A stretch of DNA of 64,000 nucleotides from Brachypterus glaber (lineage: Eukaryota; Arthropoda; Insecta; Coleoptera; Kateretidae), in contig OY294045.1 in the NCBI GenBank assembly GCA_958510825.1, forward strand, positions 10,219,916 to 10,283,915, read 5' to 3'. Every line of letters starts with the position of its first letter. Within the stretch, counting starts at the first letter, position 1. The translations under genes were made by a program, and so were the position numbers. The notes beneath the pieces are model-generated. The model was not told the origin of the DNA, searched no databases, and saw nothing but the letters and a program-made list of their open reading frames with translations. Of the stretch, positions 22,040-33,212 are shown piece after piece.

Positions 22040-23162
22040 TACAGGGTGTATTTAAAATAAGGTAGGAAATTTTAACAGGTGATTCTTCATGATAAAATAT
22101 GACAAAAAGTTCCTACAAACATATGTCTAAAAATTCGTCATAAGGGAGCTACGCCCTTTTGAAATTGGCTAAAAAAATCGGTTTTTATATAATAACTCAG
22201 GAACCCTTTGAGATATATTAACCAGGTTTTGCACGTAAATTAATCCTAATAAGGCCCATCTTTGTATGTCATTTTCACGTACTTATTTAAACCAGGGGTG
22301 TGCGAAACGGGGGGGCCTTATTAGTTTTTTGTCCAAAACTTTTTTCTGTGTAACTTTTTTGCAATTTTATTTTTGAAATATGATTCCTCAGGTCAAAATA
22401 CATAAAAAAGGTACTCTTGTTGTAATACTGTAGGATTAACCGTTTTCGAGAAAAGTTCATTTGAATGTGAAATTTCACGGTTCGAGGACGAAAAATTAAA
22501 TACTAAAATATCGAAAACCAAAATTTTAATGATGCAATGTTATTCTACATCAAAAACTAAGAAAAAAAGTTTCCATACATGTAGGTCGAAAAAACGCTTT
22601 TAAAGCTACCATAGCCCTTTAAAAATGGTGCATATTTAGGAGACCATAGCTCCATTAGGATTGATTTTTGGAAGTACCTGTATATGAGGTTTTTTTCTTA
22701 GTTTTTATTGTACATTGGCCTTGCATCATTAAAATTTTGGTTTTCAATATTTTAGTATTAAATTTTTCGTCCTCGAACCGTGGAATTTCACCTTCAAATG
22801 AATTTTTCTCGAAAACGGTTAATCCTACAGTATTACAACAAGAGTATCTTTTTTATGTATTTTGACCTGAGGAATCATATTTCAAAAATAAAATTGCACA
22901 AAAGTTACACAGAAAAAAGTTTGGGACAAAAAACTGATAAGCCCCCCCCCGTTTCGCACACCCCTGGTTGAAATAAGTACATGAAAATAACACATAAAAA
23001 CGGGTGTTTGTAGGATTAGTTGACGTGCAAAACCCACTTTCAAAGGGGCGTAGCTCCCTTATGACGCATTTTTAGACATATGTTTATAGGAACTTTTTGT
23101 CATATTTTATGATGTAGAATCATCTGTTAAAATTTCCTACGCTATTTCAAATACACCGTGTA
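22040..23162. mobile_element. CAGGGT long-arm element, copy 2, 1.1 kb
   Basis: TACAGGGTGTATTTAAAATA at the left, CTATTTCAAATACACCGTGTA at the right. Highly similar to copy 1 across both arms, with the same mirrored frames at 22287-22478 and 22780-22971. Confidence 0.75.
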
Positions 23163-23600
23163 TACCGGGTTTTATGCACTTTTTGTGAAACACTCGACGT
23201 TGATTGATGTTTCCTAATTTAAAGACGCACCAGCATCTTCTCGTTAATAAAAAACCTTTTTTTAGTAATAGAGCAAAATGTTAAATGGATGATCCTTTTT
23301 CGTTTCTTCATTATAAAATTGCTCTAAATTACACGGCGATTTAAAAATAAAATTAAAAATTAACATGTGGTGGGCAAAATACAAAATATAAATGGCCTCT
23401 CCATAACGTAACCAAATAAATGAAAAAGTGGCCTAAATAATTTTAATTAATATTTTTTTTTTGGTTACAGGTATGTAGATTCAAAAACAAATTGCTGATA
23501 ATGGTAAGATATAATAAAAAAAAACTTTTAAAAAGAAATTGTTTAAAGGAAAGTTTAAACGAATATCTTAAATATAATATTGTTTAACAAAATAGAACTA
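23163..23600. other. AT-rich sequence before gap
   Basis: Nothing recognised; ends at the assembly gap. Confidence 0.35.
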
Positions 23601-23800
23601 NNNNNNNNNNNNNNNNNNNNNNNNNNNNNNNNNNNNNNNNNNNNNNNNNNNNNNNNNNNNNNNNNNNNNNNNNNNNNNNNNNNNNNNNNNNNNNNNNNNN
23701 NNNNNNNNNNNNNNNNNNNNNNNNNNNNNNNNNNNNNNNNNNNNNNNNNNNNNNNNNNNNNNNNNNNNNNNNNNNNNNNNNNNNNNNNNNNNNNNNNNNN
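23601..23800. other. Assembly gap (200 N)
   Basis: Exactly 200 N, a conventional placeholder, so the true distance is unknown. Frames crossing it are artefacts. Confidence 0.99.
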
Positions 23801-23839
23801 GAACTAAGTATTTTACTAAATATTCCGTCAATATATTTA

Positions 23840-23869
23840 CTTATTTATTTATTTATTTATTTATTTATG
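23840..23869 (+). repeat. (ATTT)n microsatellite
   Basis: About seven TTTA/ATTT units directly upstream of a hairpin and the ribozyme relic. Confidence 0.85.
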
Positions 23870-23938
23870 TATAATTTACTACAGTCATGGAGAGCCCCAA
23901 ATAAGGTTTTGTCTTGTGTTAGGGGCTCTCCAGTAAAT
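23868..23938. repeat. GGAGAGCCCC hairpin
   Basis: GGAGAGCCCC (23888-23897) mirrors GGGGCTCTCC, and the outer ATTTACT mirrors AGTAAAT. The loop is AAATAAGG...TGTGTTA. Confidence 0.7.
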
Positions 23939-23940
23939 AA

Positions 23941-24095
23941 AGTCTGAACATTTTTCTCAATAAGTATAGAGCCTCAAGAGGGCAAGTAGCCCGAAACTGC
24001 GATACTGTCTACCAATATCACTCTGTACGATGATTGGAAAATAAATTCATGGAATATTTAATTAATATGTATTTTTATAATTTTAATTAAAATAA
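23941..24095 (+). mobile_element. Relic monomer of the hammerhead-bearing element
   Basis: Shares the ribozyme 3' region and the following CACTCTGTACGATGATTGGA, AAATTCATGGAATA and ATTTTTATAATTTTAATTAA with the 8953-9659 element, with scattered substitutions. Only one unit, or part of one, is left. Confidence 0.65.
23967..24015 (+). pseudogene. Decayed hammerhead ribozyme motif
   Basis: Core reads CTCAAGA (23973-23979) instead of CTGAAGA, so the invariant G5 is C. Stem II GGGC-AAGTA-GCCC and GAAA (23993-23996) are intact. Stem III is lengthened (CTGCGATACTG), then TC (24008-24009) and TACCAA. The upstream stem I strand is lost. Predicted inactive. The changed stem II loop with conserved stem pairs fits descent from a functional hammerhead. 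Confidence 0.65.
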
Positions 24096-24228
24096 AAAAA
24101 CCCGTCATTATAAGTACGTTACATCTTAAAACTAAGTATGTGTTGTTGTTTTAAACTTTCTCCAAGTAAGTGTTTTATCAACTAAAGCTGTAAATCTTTG
24201 TTTTATAGTAATTTTATTATTAAAGTTT

Positions 24229-25191
24229 GCTTGCACAAACATCTAGGTGAGGGTATTTTATAAAACACGATTTTTTTGAACTCCTCCCCTTATTTCGTAA
24301 AAAATACAAAAATAATATTCTGTACCAAATTTCAGCACAAAAACATTAAATTAAGGCCCGCTCCACTTCATTTAATTTTCTTAATCAAATATGACTGGTA
24401 TACCATGAAAATTAAAAAAATTACTCCCCCCTCACGTGAAAAATACAAAATAAAATACTGTGCTAAATTCTAGAGAACAAATAAATAAAATTAGGGTCCA
24501 TCCCACTTCGTTTGAAAATATAAAAAAATAATTAAAAATAGTTTTTATAAACCACGATTTTTTTTAATCAAATGTGTCTGGATTATCATGTCATGCAAAA
24601 TATGTGCCAAATTTCAGCTTAAAAACTTCATTTGAAAATTAAAAAAATATTAAATATAATTTTTAAAATCGAAAACTAGATTCTGTGCCAAATTTTAGGT
24701 GAAAACAAATGCACTTTGCCACTTCATTTGAAGATAAAAAAAAATATAAAAATAATCGAATTTTTTGATTGAGTAGGTGGATGCCAAATCTATTTTTTAA
24801 ACTAAAATTTGACACAGATTTTGCATCAAATGATAATCCAGACACATTTGATTAACAAAAATCGTGGTTTATAAAAAAATATTTTTTATTGTTTTTTTAA
24901 TTTTCAAACAAAGTGGAGTGGACCCTAATTTTATTTATTTTTTGTCTAGAATTTAGCACCGTATTTTATTTTTGTATTTTTCACATGAGGGGGGACTAAA
25001 TTTTTTAATTTGCATAGTATACCACGCATATTTGATTAAAAAAAATAAATGAAGTGGCGGACCTTAATTTAATGTTTTTTGTGCTGAAATTTGGTACAGT
25101 ATATTATTTTTGCATTTTTTACGAAATAAGGGGAGGATTTCAAAAAAATCGTGTTTTATAAAATACCCCCACCTAGATGTTTGTGCAAGCA
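24229..25191. mobile_element. Foldback element, about 0.96 kb
   Basis: Ends TGCTTGCACAAACATCTAGG and its exact complement at 25172-25191. Mirrored blocks run through most of the element (ATAAAACACGATTTTTTTGA, CTGTACCAAATTTCAGCACA, GGTCCATCCCACTTCGTTTG). The inner part is also repetitive, with variants of AAATCGTGGTTTATAAA. A loose copy of the terminal block follows at 25195-25250. No transposase frame. Confidence 0.75.
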
Positions 25192-26984
25192 GGGGGGACT
25201 AAATTTTTTAAACTTCGTGTTATATGAAATACCCTAATCTAGGTACACATTATGTTACTATTTTAAGCCGCTCCAGAAACAGACATAATTTATCACCAAT
25301 TTAAACCTAAAATTAACTTTACAAAATAGCTGTAGGTCGGGAATATGCCATCAATCCTTCACTGTTTTTATTCTGATTCTTTATTGTCAGACTTACTTTC
25401 ACATAGAAATCTGTATTAATTGCTTAAAAACCACTCCTTCAAGATATTTGGTGGTCAAATAGTCATTTAATGCACCACAAAACTGTTTTGGCAATTTAGC
25501 AAAACTTTTTTATTGATAATTTTGTGAATCCGAATGACAAAATTTGTATATAGAGTTAAAAAACTGAGTTTAAGTTAAAAATTCTGTGTCTGATTGGTCG
25601 ACCGTCAATTTAATCCAAGTTTAAAGTTAAACCATTGTTGGTGTAAGTGGCCCTAAATAATTAAAAGGCATAGTCTGACACACGGTAAAAAACCTACAAC
25701 GTGTGAACATGTACGTAGTTAGATTTTATTTTCAAGCATAATTTTTTGCCGCGTTCTTCCGATTCCGATATAGAATTACTTTTTGTTTAAAAACTCACAA
25801 ATGGTGCGTATTTTGGGCTTAGGTTGGGCTAAAATACTTAACAAAAATTTTAGCCCTTTTTACATACCGGAACATACTTTAATTAATTGTGTCATGTCGT
25901 CAAAACAAAAATAATTTTGCACGTTGACTACTAAAGTGGGACCAAAGAAAAGGGTGCTGTGTTCACTGCTCCTGACTATAATACTAAAATATTTTGTTGT
26001 GTTTTATTAGTTTTTAACCACAGTACTGGTTTCTTAAGTTTCAGTATGATTATGGAGTTATTTTTGAGGTATTTATACTATAATAACATTGTAAGCAAAC
26101 CAGCAGTTTCAACGATAACTCAAAGCATGCAGTTCCATGGGACAGTGTTGTCCCAGACAAGTAATTTAGTGTGGCTTTCAACGTGTTAAATAAGTTTAAT
26201 TCCATGGTATGATTTAAAACTACTACTAAATAAGTATATTTAATTAATATTTAACAGTGTTTTTATTATACATTCTATCTAAATGTTATTATGGTGGTTT
26301 TTAGGTAAACAAAAATATTACTTTTTTTCAGTATGCTAAAGTCACATATAGCACAAGAATAATGCGTTTCATTTTGTTTTTTATTTACAAATAAACTTGG
26401 TACACAGTTTTTTATCATTTCTTTTCATCATTTTGCACTTTTTTAAATAAAAACATGTTTTTCTCATTTAGCCCAAAAATCCTTCTTTAATATGAGACTA
26501 ACAATGTTGGTTCAAAATTAACTTTAAGTTAGTTTGATAGAAATAAAATTTATTTGTCACAACCAAATAATTCAATTGGCCATATCAACCAAATACTTTG
26601 TTGACACAAATAAACTGTTTTATCAGTGTACATTAAACTTGACTTAAGGTAATTCAATTTAAGGCTCCTAATGTATATAGCTGTAACAGAATATTCAAAT
26701 ATTCTAGTAATACTTTTTTAAGTGGAGTGCTTAAAAATACATCAAATTGTTTCGCAACGTATAAAAAAGAATAATACGTTTCGGGATAGATAAAAATAAA
26801 TAAGATAATTTTTACGTTAAATTACAGTAAAAAATGTAATCGAAACCTTCCGCTTTGCAAAGTAATCACTTTTTTTCATAGTTACATAAAAAAATTCCCT
26901 TTGGAAGACTAACTTTTGGTTAAAATAAATGAGCTCTATTTAAATTTTCTTATTTTTTTTATCTTCTTTTATAAATATTTCTAT

Positions 26985-27195
26985 TGTGGCATCTAATTAT
27001 TTTTTTATCAAAAGGTTTGGAACCAAACCTTCCAAAAGGCTTGGAACCAAACCTTTTAAACTCAAAACATTCCCGAAACTGATAATGAAAATTATTGGCG
27101 CTTAATCTTATATAATGTTACACAACTAATTTTGTCGCCTCACCAAATGCTTGAAATTGATTTGTTTTTGAAATAACCGCTTGCCGGCATGCCTA
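26985..27195 (+). repeat. Diverged direct repeat, copy 1
   Basis: Shares TGATAATGAAAATTATTGGC, CTTAATCTT, TTTTGTCGC and GCTTGAAATTGAT with 27494-27670, at perhaps three-quarters identity by eye. It also contains an internal duplication of AAGG(T/C)TTGGAACCAAACCTT. Function unknown. Confidence 0.55.
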
Positions 27196-27493
27196 TATGA
27201 TATAATAATAAAACCAATAAATAAAATCCTCTCAAACAACTTTTCATTTGGCAAGACCTAAGCTAAACCTTAAAAAGTTTTTACTTACAAATGAGTTTAA
27301 TTTATTAAATTTTTCATTAGTCACTGAGTAAGCCAAGTTATTAATTCTATTTATTTAAATAGAAATAATAAAGAATTTTCTTTGTTATTAAGGCCCATTA
27401 TTTTCTGGAAATAACTTCGTCCTTAAAGGATTATGAATTTATATATGTTCAGTAATTGGTGAGTAGAATAGTCATTTATTTCCGGTTATAAAT

Positions 27494-27670
27494 GATTTCT
27501 ATTTCGGTATGTAATTATTTCTTTATCAAAAGTTTACATTCCTCCAAAATTGATAATGAAAATTCTCGGCCCTTAATCTTGTGTAATTTAACACCATTAA
27601 TTTTGTCGCATTTCCTAAATAGCTTGAAATTGATCTATTTTCGGAATGACCCTTGTCGACATGATGTAGG
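27494..27670 (+). repeat. Diverged direct repeat, copy 2
   Basis: See 26985-27195. Shared blocks are in the same order and orientation, so this looks like an old local duplication. Confidence 0.55.
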
Positions 27671-29407
27671 TAAAGCATTTGTACACAGCCTGTCATGTCC
27701 TTTCTATTTATATATCAAATGATTCTTCAAATATGTATTGGTATCTTTGTCAATAGAAATTTTACAAAAGATCTCTCGACAGGATAATATTATTTATTTC
27801 ATTGTATTTTCAAAGGATCTCTATTGCACGAATTAAAAAATAACAACAATAATAATATTGTGAAAGTGTAAAATAATGTGTTTTAAAATCTTCATCAGTT
27901 CGAACGTTCCTTAATTATTAGGTACTGATTTATTTCAAAATGTTTATTATTTCCTCAGACAAAAGAAGGAGAAATAGACTTATAATGTATATACTAGTAT
28001 GCAGAGTTTGTTTACATCCAACATATTTAATATTTATATTTTACGCCACTCCGTGAAACAGTTATTATTTATGATGAACCGATTTTTCTCTCTCACAATG
28101 CTAGTCTAACCTTTCTTTCGTCTAAGATTATTTCACTTTAGAACTCTTCTGATGAAAAAGTATGTCGAAAAGATTTGTTGGTTAATCTTGTAAACTTAAG
28201 GTGTCCAATTTACAAAAATGTAATCAGTAAAGTTCAACCTGATCGTTTTATTAAGATAATGATAAACGTTCTTCAAGAGAGTATCATTAAATAGTGCACG
28301 TAGATTAATTCAGATATTTCTCGTACTAGTTTTTTTTTAGATTATAAACTATAATAATTATTATATAATTAGGAAAAAAATATTATTTTCATTAAACCGC
28401 ATCTTCTTCTCATATTTTCTATTCTTGATACTTTGCTGGTTTAAAATCCGGAATGGTTAAATATATAACTATACAATGTGGAATTTTAAGTCAATGGTTA
28501 AGTCGTATTTTGAGCGGAACATAATTTGATCTAATTCACATAAGTGAAGTTATAACCTTCTCTGTCAAAGAGCGCCATCTTTAAAATACTAAAGGACCAT
28601 ATGTCAAGTAATTCCTTATTTGAAAGGTTTTTTTATTCTGGTTTCAAAAGTGTTTCGTTTTTGAAAATTGGATCAGTAGAGTTTAACATATATATCATTG
28701 AAATTGATATTTTTAATAAACTTTAGCTTTCTTGTGTGATATGATACTTGACCCATGACCATATGAACTGTTTTTATTATATTTATAACTTTTATTCTTT
28801 GATTTTTCGTATTTAAAAAAAATGCCAGTCAGAAAACATTTGCTTAATTAAAAAAAAAAGAAATTTAAAAATAAGAATGGAAGTTAATACAAAAATAGCT
28901 ATTTTCTATTTCCTAAAATATTTCTATGTTGACCTATTTCTACCTATTATATTTCAAACAGCTGTATTTGAGATGCATTCGATAACGTATCTTAATATTC
29001 TGGGTATAAATGCTTAGTTATTTCTATTTATTGGCTCAGAACAACATACTTGTCATTATATTCTGCTGGCGAATAGATAGTCTTGCAAGTCTATTAAATT
29101 AAGACAAAACCCACAAAGGGTTGAACCACTTTAAAATGCAGTATCCGGTTTTATCTGGTGGGCTATCCGACTATTTCCTGTAAGTTGTGCTGCAGTCAAT
29201 ACGAAATTAAATTTTGGCAAAGAGTTTATACACACAGAGAAATTATTCCTAAAAACAAGTACGTAGTATTCAGCTCATGTGGCTGCATTCACATTGTGGA
29301 TGATCAAAAAATTACAGGGTATCGAGAAACATGTCGACAAAGTTAGGTTAGAAATTTAGTTATACATGTAAATGTAGTTAAATTACGTAAACACAATCCA
29401 ATCCTCC

Positions 29408-30381
29408 ATGATCCAAATCACCAAGCAGCACTACAGCAACCACGGGGTACCCCAATTGACAGGAAGAAACGGCTATTTCGGTAAGTGCAAATTTACTTTC
29501 CTATCTGACACATGTTTCCCTCAAAAAGATATCCTTACGAGAGCCTCTAACGCTCACATTGCTGACTGCAAGCATATTAAGTACTCAAATCAAATGTTTT
29601 GTTAACTGAAGTTGAATACGTATCTTGGACCAACAGGTTAAAACTTAAATCACGTAAAATTCTTGAATAATAAAATACCTTGTACACACAGAAAAATGTT
29701 TCTTAAATCAAGAATATGTTGATTTGTATATGACGAAGATAATATATTCTCCGTTGATGTATACCATATTCTTATATATTCTTACACTGATAGAATAATA
29801 GCGTTATTAATACAACAACATAGTGTTATATATGCGCCAACCATGAATTGTACTACTAGTATAGTACTAACTATGACATAAGATAACATTTGTTGTTGTA
29901 TTTATTACAATTTTATGTTGTTTACCTCTTAACTCTACAACTGGTTATTGTATTCTATAACATATTTATGTTAGACATATTACAAAATATGGTTGGCGGG
30001 TATATTACAACAACATTTCTATCAGTGTATGCAAAATATTGCTTTAAATATGAAAGGATAATAATATGGTATGCACCAACGATGTTTTCTAAATAAAATT
30101 GTCCTATCTATTGTCTTTACTAGACGAATAAGTCAGGATTAGGACTAACTTTACATATCTTAGTAATTTGATTGGACTTTTTAGAACAGTGATACTGGCC
30201 ATATCTCAAAACATCTAATTTGCAGATAGGATAACTTGTCCTAGCAGGGTAGTATTATTAATGAGAGCTTTTCTTATATAAATGCTTTTTACTACATTTT
30301 TCAGGAGACCAGCCAGAAACCCCGAACAAGCTTTCTACGAAACCTCTTGATCTATTTCACGGTATCAATTGGCTGTTCTGA
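29408..30381 (+). CDS. Candidate two-exon small gene, unknown product
   Basis: Exon 1 (29408-29480) begins ATGATCCAAATCACC and ends at a good donor, CG|GTAAGT. Exon 2 (30305-30381) follows a strong acceptor, CTACATTTTTCAG. The junction is in frame: exon 1 ends in phase 1 and the joined 49-residue frame (start MIQITKQHYSNHG, end LFHGINWLF) stops at TGA 30379-30381. Both exons are near half GC while the 824 bp intron is AT-rich. A second frame across the same splice is also open (HNPILHDPNHQAALQQ...) until TGA 30348. No family is recognised. It could also be a non-coding transcript or chance. Confidence 0.3.
29784..30028. mobile_element. ACACTGATAG-ended MITE within the candidate intron
   Basis: ACACTGATAGAAT at the left and TTTCTATCAGTGT at the right form a short TIR around 245 bp of AT-rich DNA with further mirrored pieces (TACAACAACAT and ATGTTGTTTAC). 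It lies wholly inside the proposed intron 29481-30304. Confidence 0.6.
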
Positions 30382-30644
30382 CCGCTAAAACTCTCGCCTG
30401 GGACTTCCCCAACTCCTCAACCGCCCTTACACTCGTAGTGGGACGTGTTTCGTAATTGGATTGTCCCACATTTTAATCATCCCGTGATTTATTTCGGGAA
30501 GTTTTCCCGATATATCATAAAGTAATATTCGAATAATTAAACATCTGATAAAGAACTTGTACGGTCACGTTGTCCGGGAATTAAGATTTTGTTTAACTTT
30601 CAAATAACCCAAATATTATAAATTATTTATAAAATATGACTTGT
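30382..30644. other. Possible 3' flank of the candidate gene
   Basis: GC content stays raised to about 30480 (GACTTCCCCAACTCCTCAAC) and then falls. Contains a hairpin TCGGGAAGTTTTCCCGA (30496-30512). No clear AATAAA signal within the GC-rich part. Confidence 0.3.
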
Positions 30645-31200
30645 ACAGGATGATTTTGAAATAGCTACACTCCTTTTAAGGATATTTAAAAATAAAATCA
30701 ATCGAAAAATTACATGTTTGGAAACCAAAAATGTTAAAAACCAACATTTAAATGATGTAGGGTTACTGTAGATCAAGCACTAAAAAAAAATTTCAATAGA
30801 TACTTAAAAAAAAAAGATTCAAGGGAGATGCGGTCTTCTAAATACAAAGGAGTCATGGTACCTACATGGGGAACGTTTAAGTATTACGTAACGCCCCTGT
30901 AACTCTATTTTCCTATACCATTAACATGGGCGTAACACTCAAAAATGATCCCCCCCCCCTAGGAGCGTTACGTATTACTTAAACGTTCCCATGTAGGAAC
31001 TTTTTCTTCTTAGCTTTTAATGTAGAATTTCCATGCATTATTGAAATTCAAGTTTTTAAAATTATAGTGCTTAATTTTTAGTTATCGAAACGTGTAATTT
31101 TGTCTTTAATTTTTCTTCAAAGAGGTTAATCCTACGGTATTGCAACTAAATTGTATTGCATTTTGTAGATTAAAAATTATAAACAATGACATGTCTTTGC
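30645..31200. repeat. Old relic of a CAGGGT-type element with nested palindrome
   Basis: TGTACAGGATGATTTTGAAA at the left and blocks such as TTCAAAGAGGTTAATCCTAC at the right resemble the CAGGGT family at low identity. A palindromic element (30862-30997) interrupts it. Confidence 0.45.
30862..30997. mobile_element. GGGAACGTTTAAGTATTACG palindromic MITE, copy 1
   Basis: Arms CTACATGGGGAACGTTTAAG with TATTACGTAACGC mirror GCGTTACGTATTACTTAAAC with GTTCCCATGTAG. The centre is C-rich (ATCCCCCCCCC). The same terminal motif bounds 44173-44415. Confidence 0.7.
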
Positions 31201-31822
31201 AGTTCAAGGAAAATCAAGTGGCAGCTATCAATTTTTTATAAAATTTACTCCTACTAGAAAAAAAAATTATTATTGCGATAGGTGAAGAAAATTGATTTCA
31301 CAGTCTGAAAACATAATAAATAATGGAATGCTCTACGGCTAGTAGTGATAAAAAATAAATTATTGTCAATTTTCTCAAAAAGCACCCTAACGATGCCCCT
31401 GAAATTGTAACTGAAAAAAAAATTGGATTGAACAGAACTTTTTATTTAAATTCATAAAACTACACCGTGACTGTTTTTTATTTAGTAAACGAGGTAATTA
31501 ATGTTATGATTTAATCAGGTTTTGTTAATTATTTTGAAAATCATTCCAAAATAAACAAATAAATTAAGAGCGAATGATACATACTGATTAAAATATGTGA
31601 AGAAACCTGAAATATATATGCTATAAATACATTGTTACGGTGTTTCAAATTCACTTATAAAAATCTGAATCTATTTTTACTAGCCATTTAACTTGTACTT
31701 CCAAAAGATCGCTGACAAGCCTCCTGTCACTTTTTATTTAAACTTATTACAACACTCATTGTTTATAATAAAACCGATTTTTTATTTTTCCTATAAATTT
31801 ATTTATATAGTTATTTATAACA
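31001..31822. other. AT-rich sequence; repeat of 6297-6380 at 31268-31345
   Basis: 31268-31345 (GAAAATTGATTTCACAGTCT) matches 6297-6380 in reverse complement, so another dispersed repeat is present. Nothing else recognised. Confidence 0.4.
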
Positions 31823-32090
31823 CAAGGGCGAAAAGTTACATTTTTCGATTGAGTAGTTTTTTAGAAGCCGAGGGCCGGCCGATCTGGCCGGCCGGAGGGT
31901 AATAAACCTACGAAATCGAAATTCAACTTTTTGCCCGTGTATTATTCAACATTTTTTATTTGATTGTGACCAAAAGGTCACATTTCTTTATAAATCTTAC
32001 AGTAAAGGTAAAAGATCTTTTAAAAAGCCTAAAAATAACAAGTTTTGGTTAGCGGGCGAAAAAAAAAAGTTCAACTTTTCGCCCGTAAAA
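31823..32090 (-). mobile_element. Family F (GGGCGAAAAGT) element, internally deleted copy
   Basis: Starts AAGGGCGAAAAGTTACATTT and ends ACTTTTCGCCCGTAAAAC. The first 120 bp are a GC-rich hairpin (31825-31945) with core GGCCGGCCGATCTGGCCGGC. The remainder (ACCAAAAGGTCACATTTCTT, CAGTAAAGGTAAA) is mirrored in 47194-47917, which is longer by about 450 bp. Confidence 0.7.
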
Positions 32091-32544
32091 CATAAACGAA
32101 ACGTTAAAATCAAAATCAAAAAAATATTTAATATATCTAGTATTGTGTTCCTCTAAAAAAAAGTTAGTTTATTGCTGTGTGTAATTAGTTTTCTTGTGTT
32201 TTTGTTTGGTTAGTCCGTTTGGGAATTTTTTATTACGATAACTTGCAAAAACCAAATTTTGTTGTCTATTTTATATATTATAATTGCACCCCCGTTGGTC
32301 CTTTTTCCTTTTTTTAAGATTCAAGTTTTGCAGTTTAACTCCTCATTTATTTTATTTTAAAGTTTACCTACTTTTTGTAGATATCTTTATTAGGTTAATA
32401 AAAGAAAAACGTAACCATTGAACAAGAAAACATTGTCACTTATTTTATGTGTATACAGACGAGATATCTGGGGTTGCAACCCAACCAACCGGTTGGTGGA
32501 ACAATGTTAAATGTTGAAACCCGACTAAATACAGGGTTATTATT
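32091..32544. other. AT-rich sequence, nothing recognised
   Basis: Contains a CCAACCAACCGGTTGG inverted motif (32481-32496). No gene recognised. Confidence 0.35.
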
Positions 32545-33195
32545 TTAAATGGTACACCCCCCGTAACTTTTGAACGGAATGAGATAAAAACTTCAAATTT
32601 GGAATATGTATAACACACAATAAAAACTCCCATTTGCCATATTTTTTATTCGGTAAACGGCGCCATGGGGGACAATATTTTAAATAGCACCATAGGTCTT
32701 GTGATACGTTATTTTAAAGAGCCTAAAATTCTCTATTTAACTTTAACCATTTATATTTTAATATTTTTTTTGAAGATTTTTTTTCTTCAAAATTAATTAA
32801 ATTTTTAATATTTTGTGAATAAATATTGAAAATTTTACATGAAAATGACAAATAATGAGCCTTAACATGATAATACACCATGTGTTGACTATTTTGACCT
32901 TTTTGCACAAATTTTTCAAAATATATTTTTTTTAATATTGAAAATTTCATCAATTTTGAAGAAAAAAAAACTTAAAAAAAAATTTAATTAAATAGTTACA
33001 TGGTTAAATAGAGAATTTTAAGCTCTTTAAAATGAGGTATCTCAAGACCTAGGGTGCCATTTAAAATATTGCCCCTCACTGCCCCCCTGGCGCCGCCTTC
33101 TTGAATAAAAAATTGAAAAATATTCCTATTCCTATTTCAAATTTAAAGTTTATATCTCATCCCGTTTAAAAGTTACGGGGAGTGTACCATTTAAA
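32545..33195. mobile_element. Large imperfect palindrome, about 650 bp
   Basis: Ends AATGGTACACCCCCCGTAAC and GTTACGGGGAGTGTACCATT. Inner mirrored blocks include TTTGAACGG, GAATAAAAAAT, GGTCTTG and TCTCTATTTAACTTTAACCA. The design (GTACC... then TTTTGAACG and ATATCTCA) is close to that of 53536-54254, so the two may be related families. Confidence 0.7.
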
Positions 33196-33212
33196 AGAAT
33201 AACCTTTATACT

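Larger units (their letters stand above)
25252..29407. other. Least repetitive stretch of the window
   Basis: Mostly single-copy-looking AT-rich DNA. It contains a diverged direct repeat (26985-27195 and 27494-27670), element-like ends ACACGG (25680) and TTTTATCAGTGT (26617), and scattered stop codons in all frames. I found no coding exon I would defend apart from the candidate beginning at 29408. Confidence 0.4.

Noticed and set aside
23580..23831. Open frames across the gap
   Set aside because: Almost entirely N; artefacts.
28150..28175. CTGATGAAAAAG...GTCGAAAAG resembling a hammerhead core
   Set aside because: No stem II between the two parts and no pairing of flanks; chance in AT-rich DNA.
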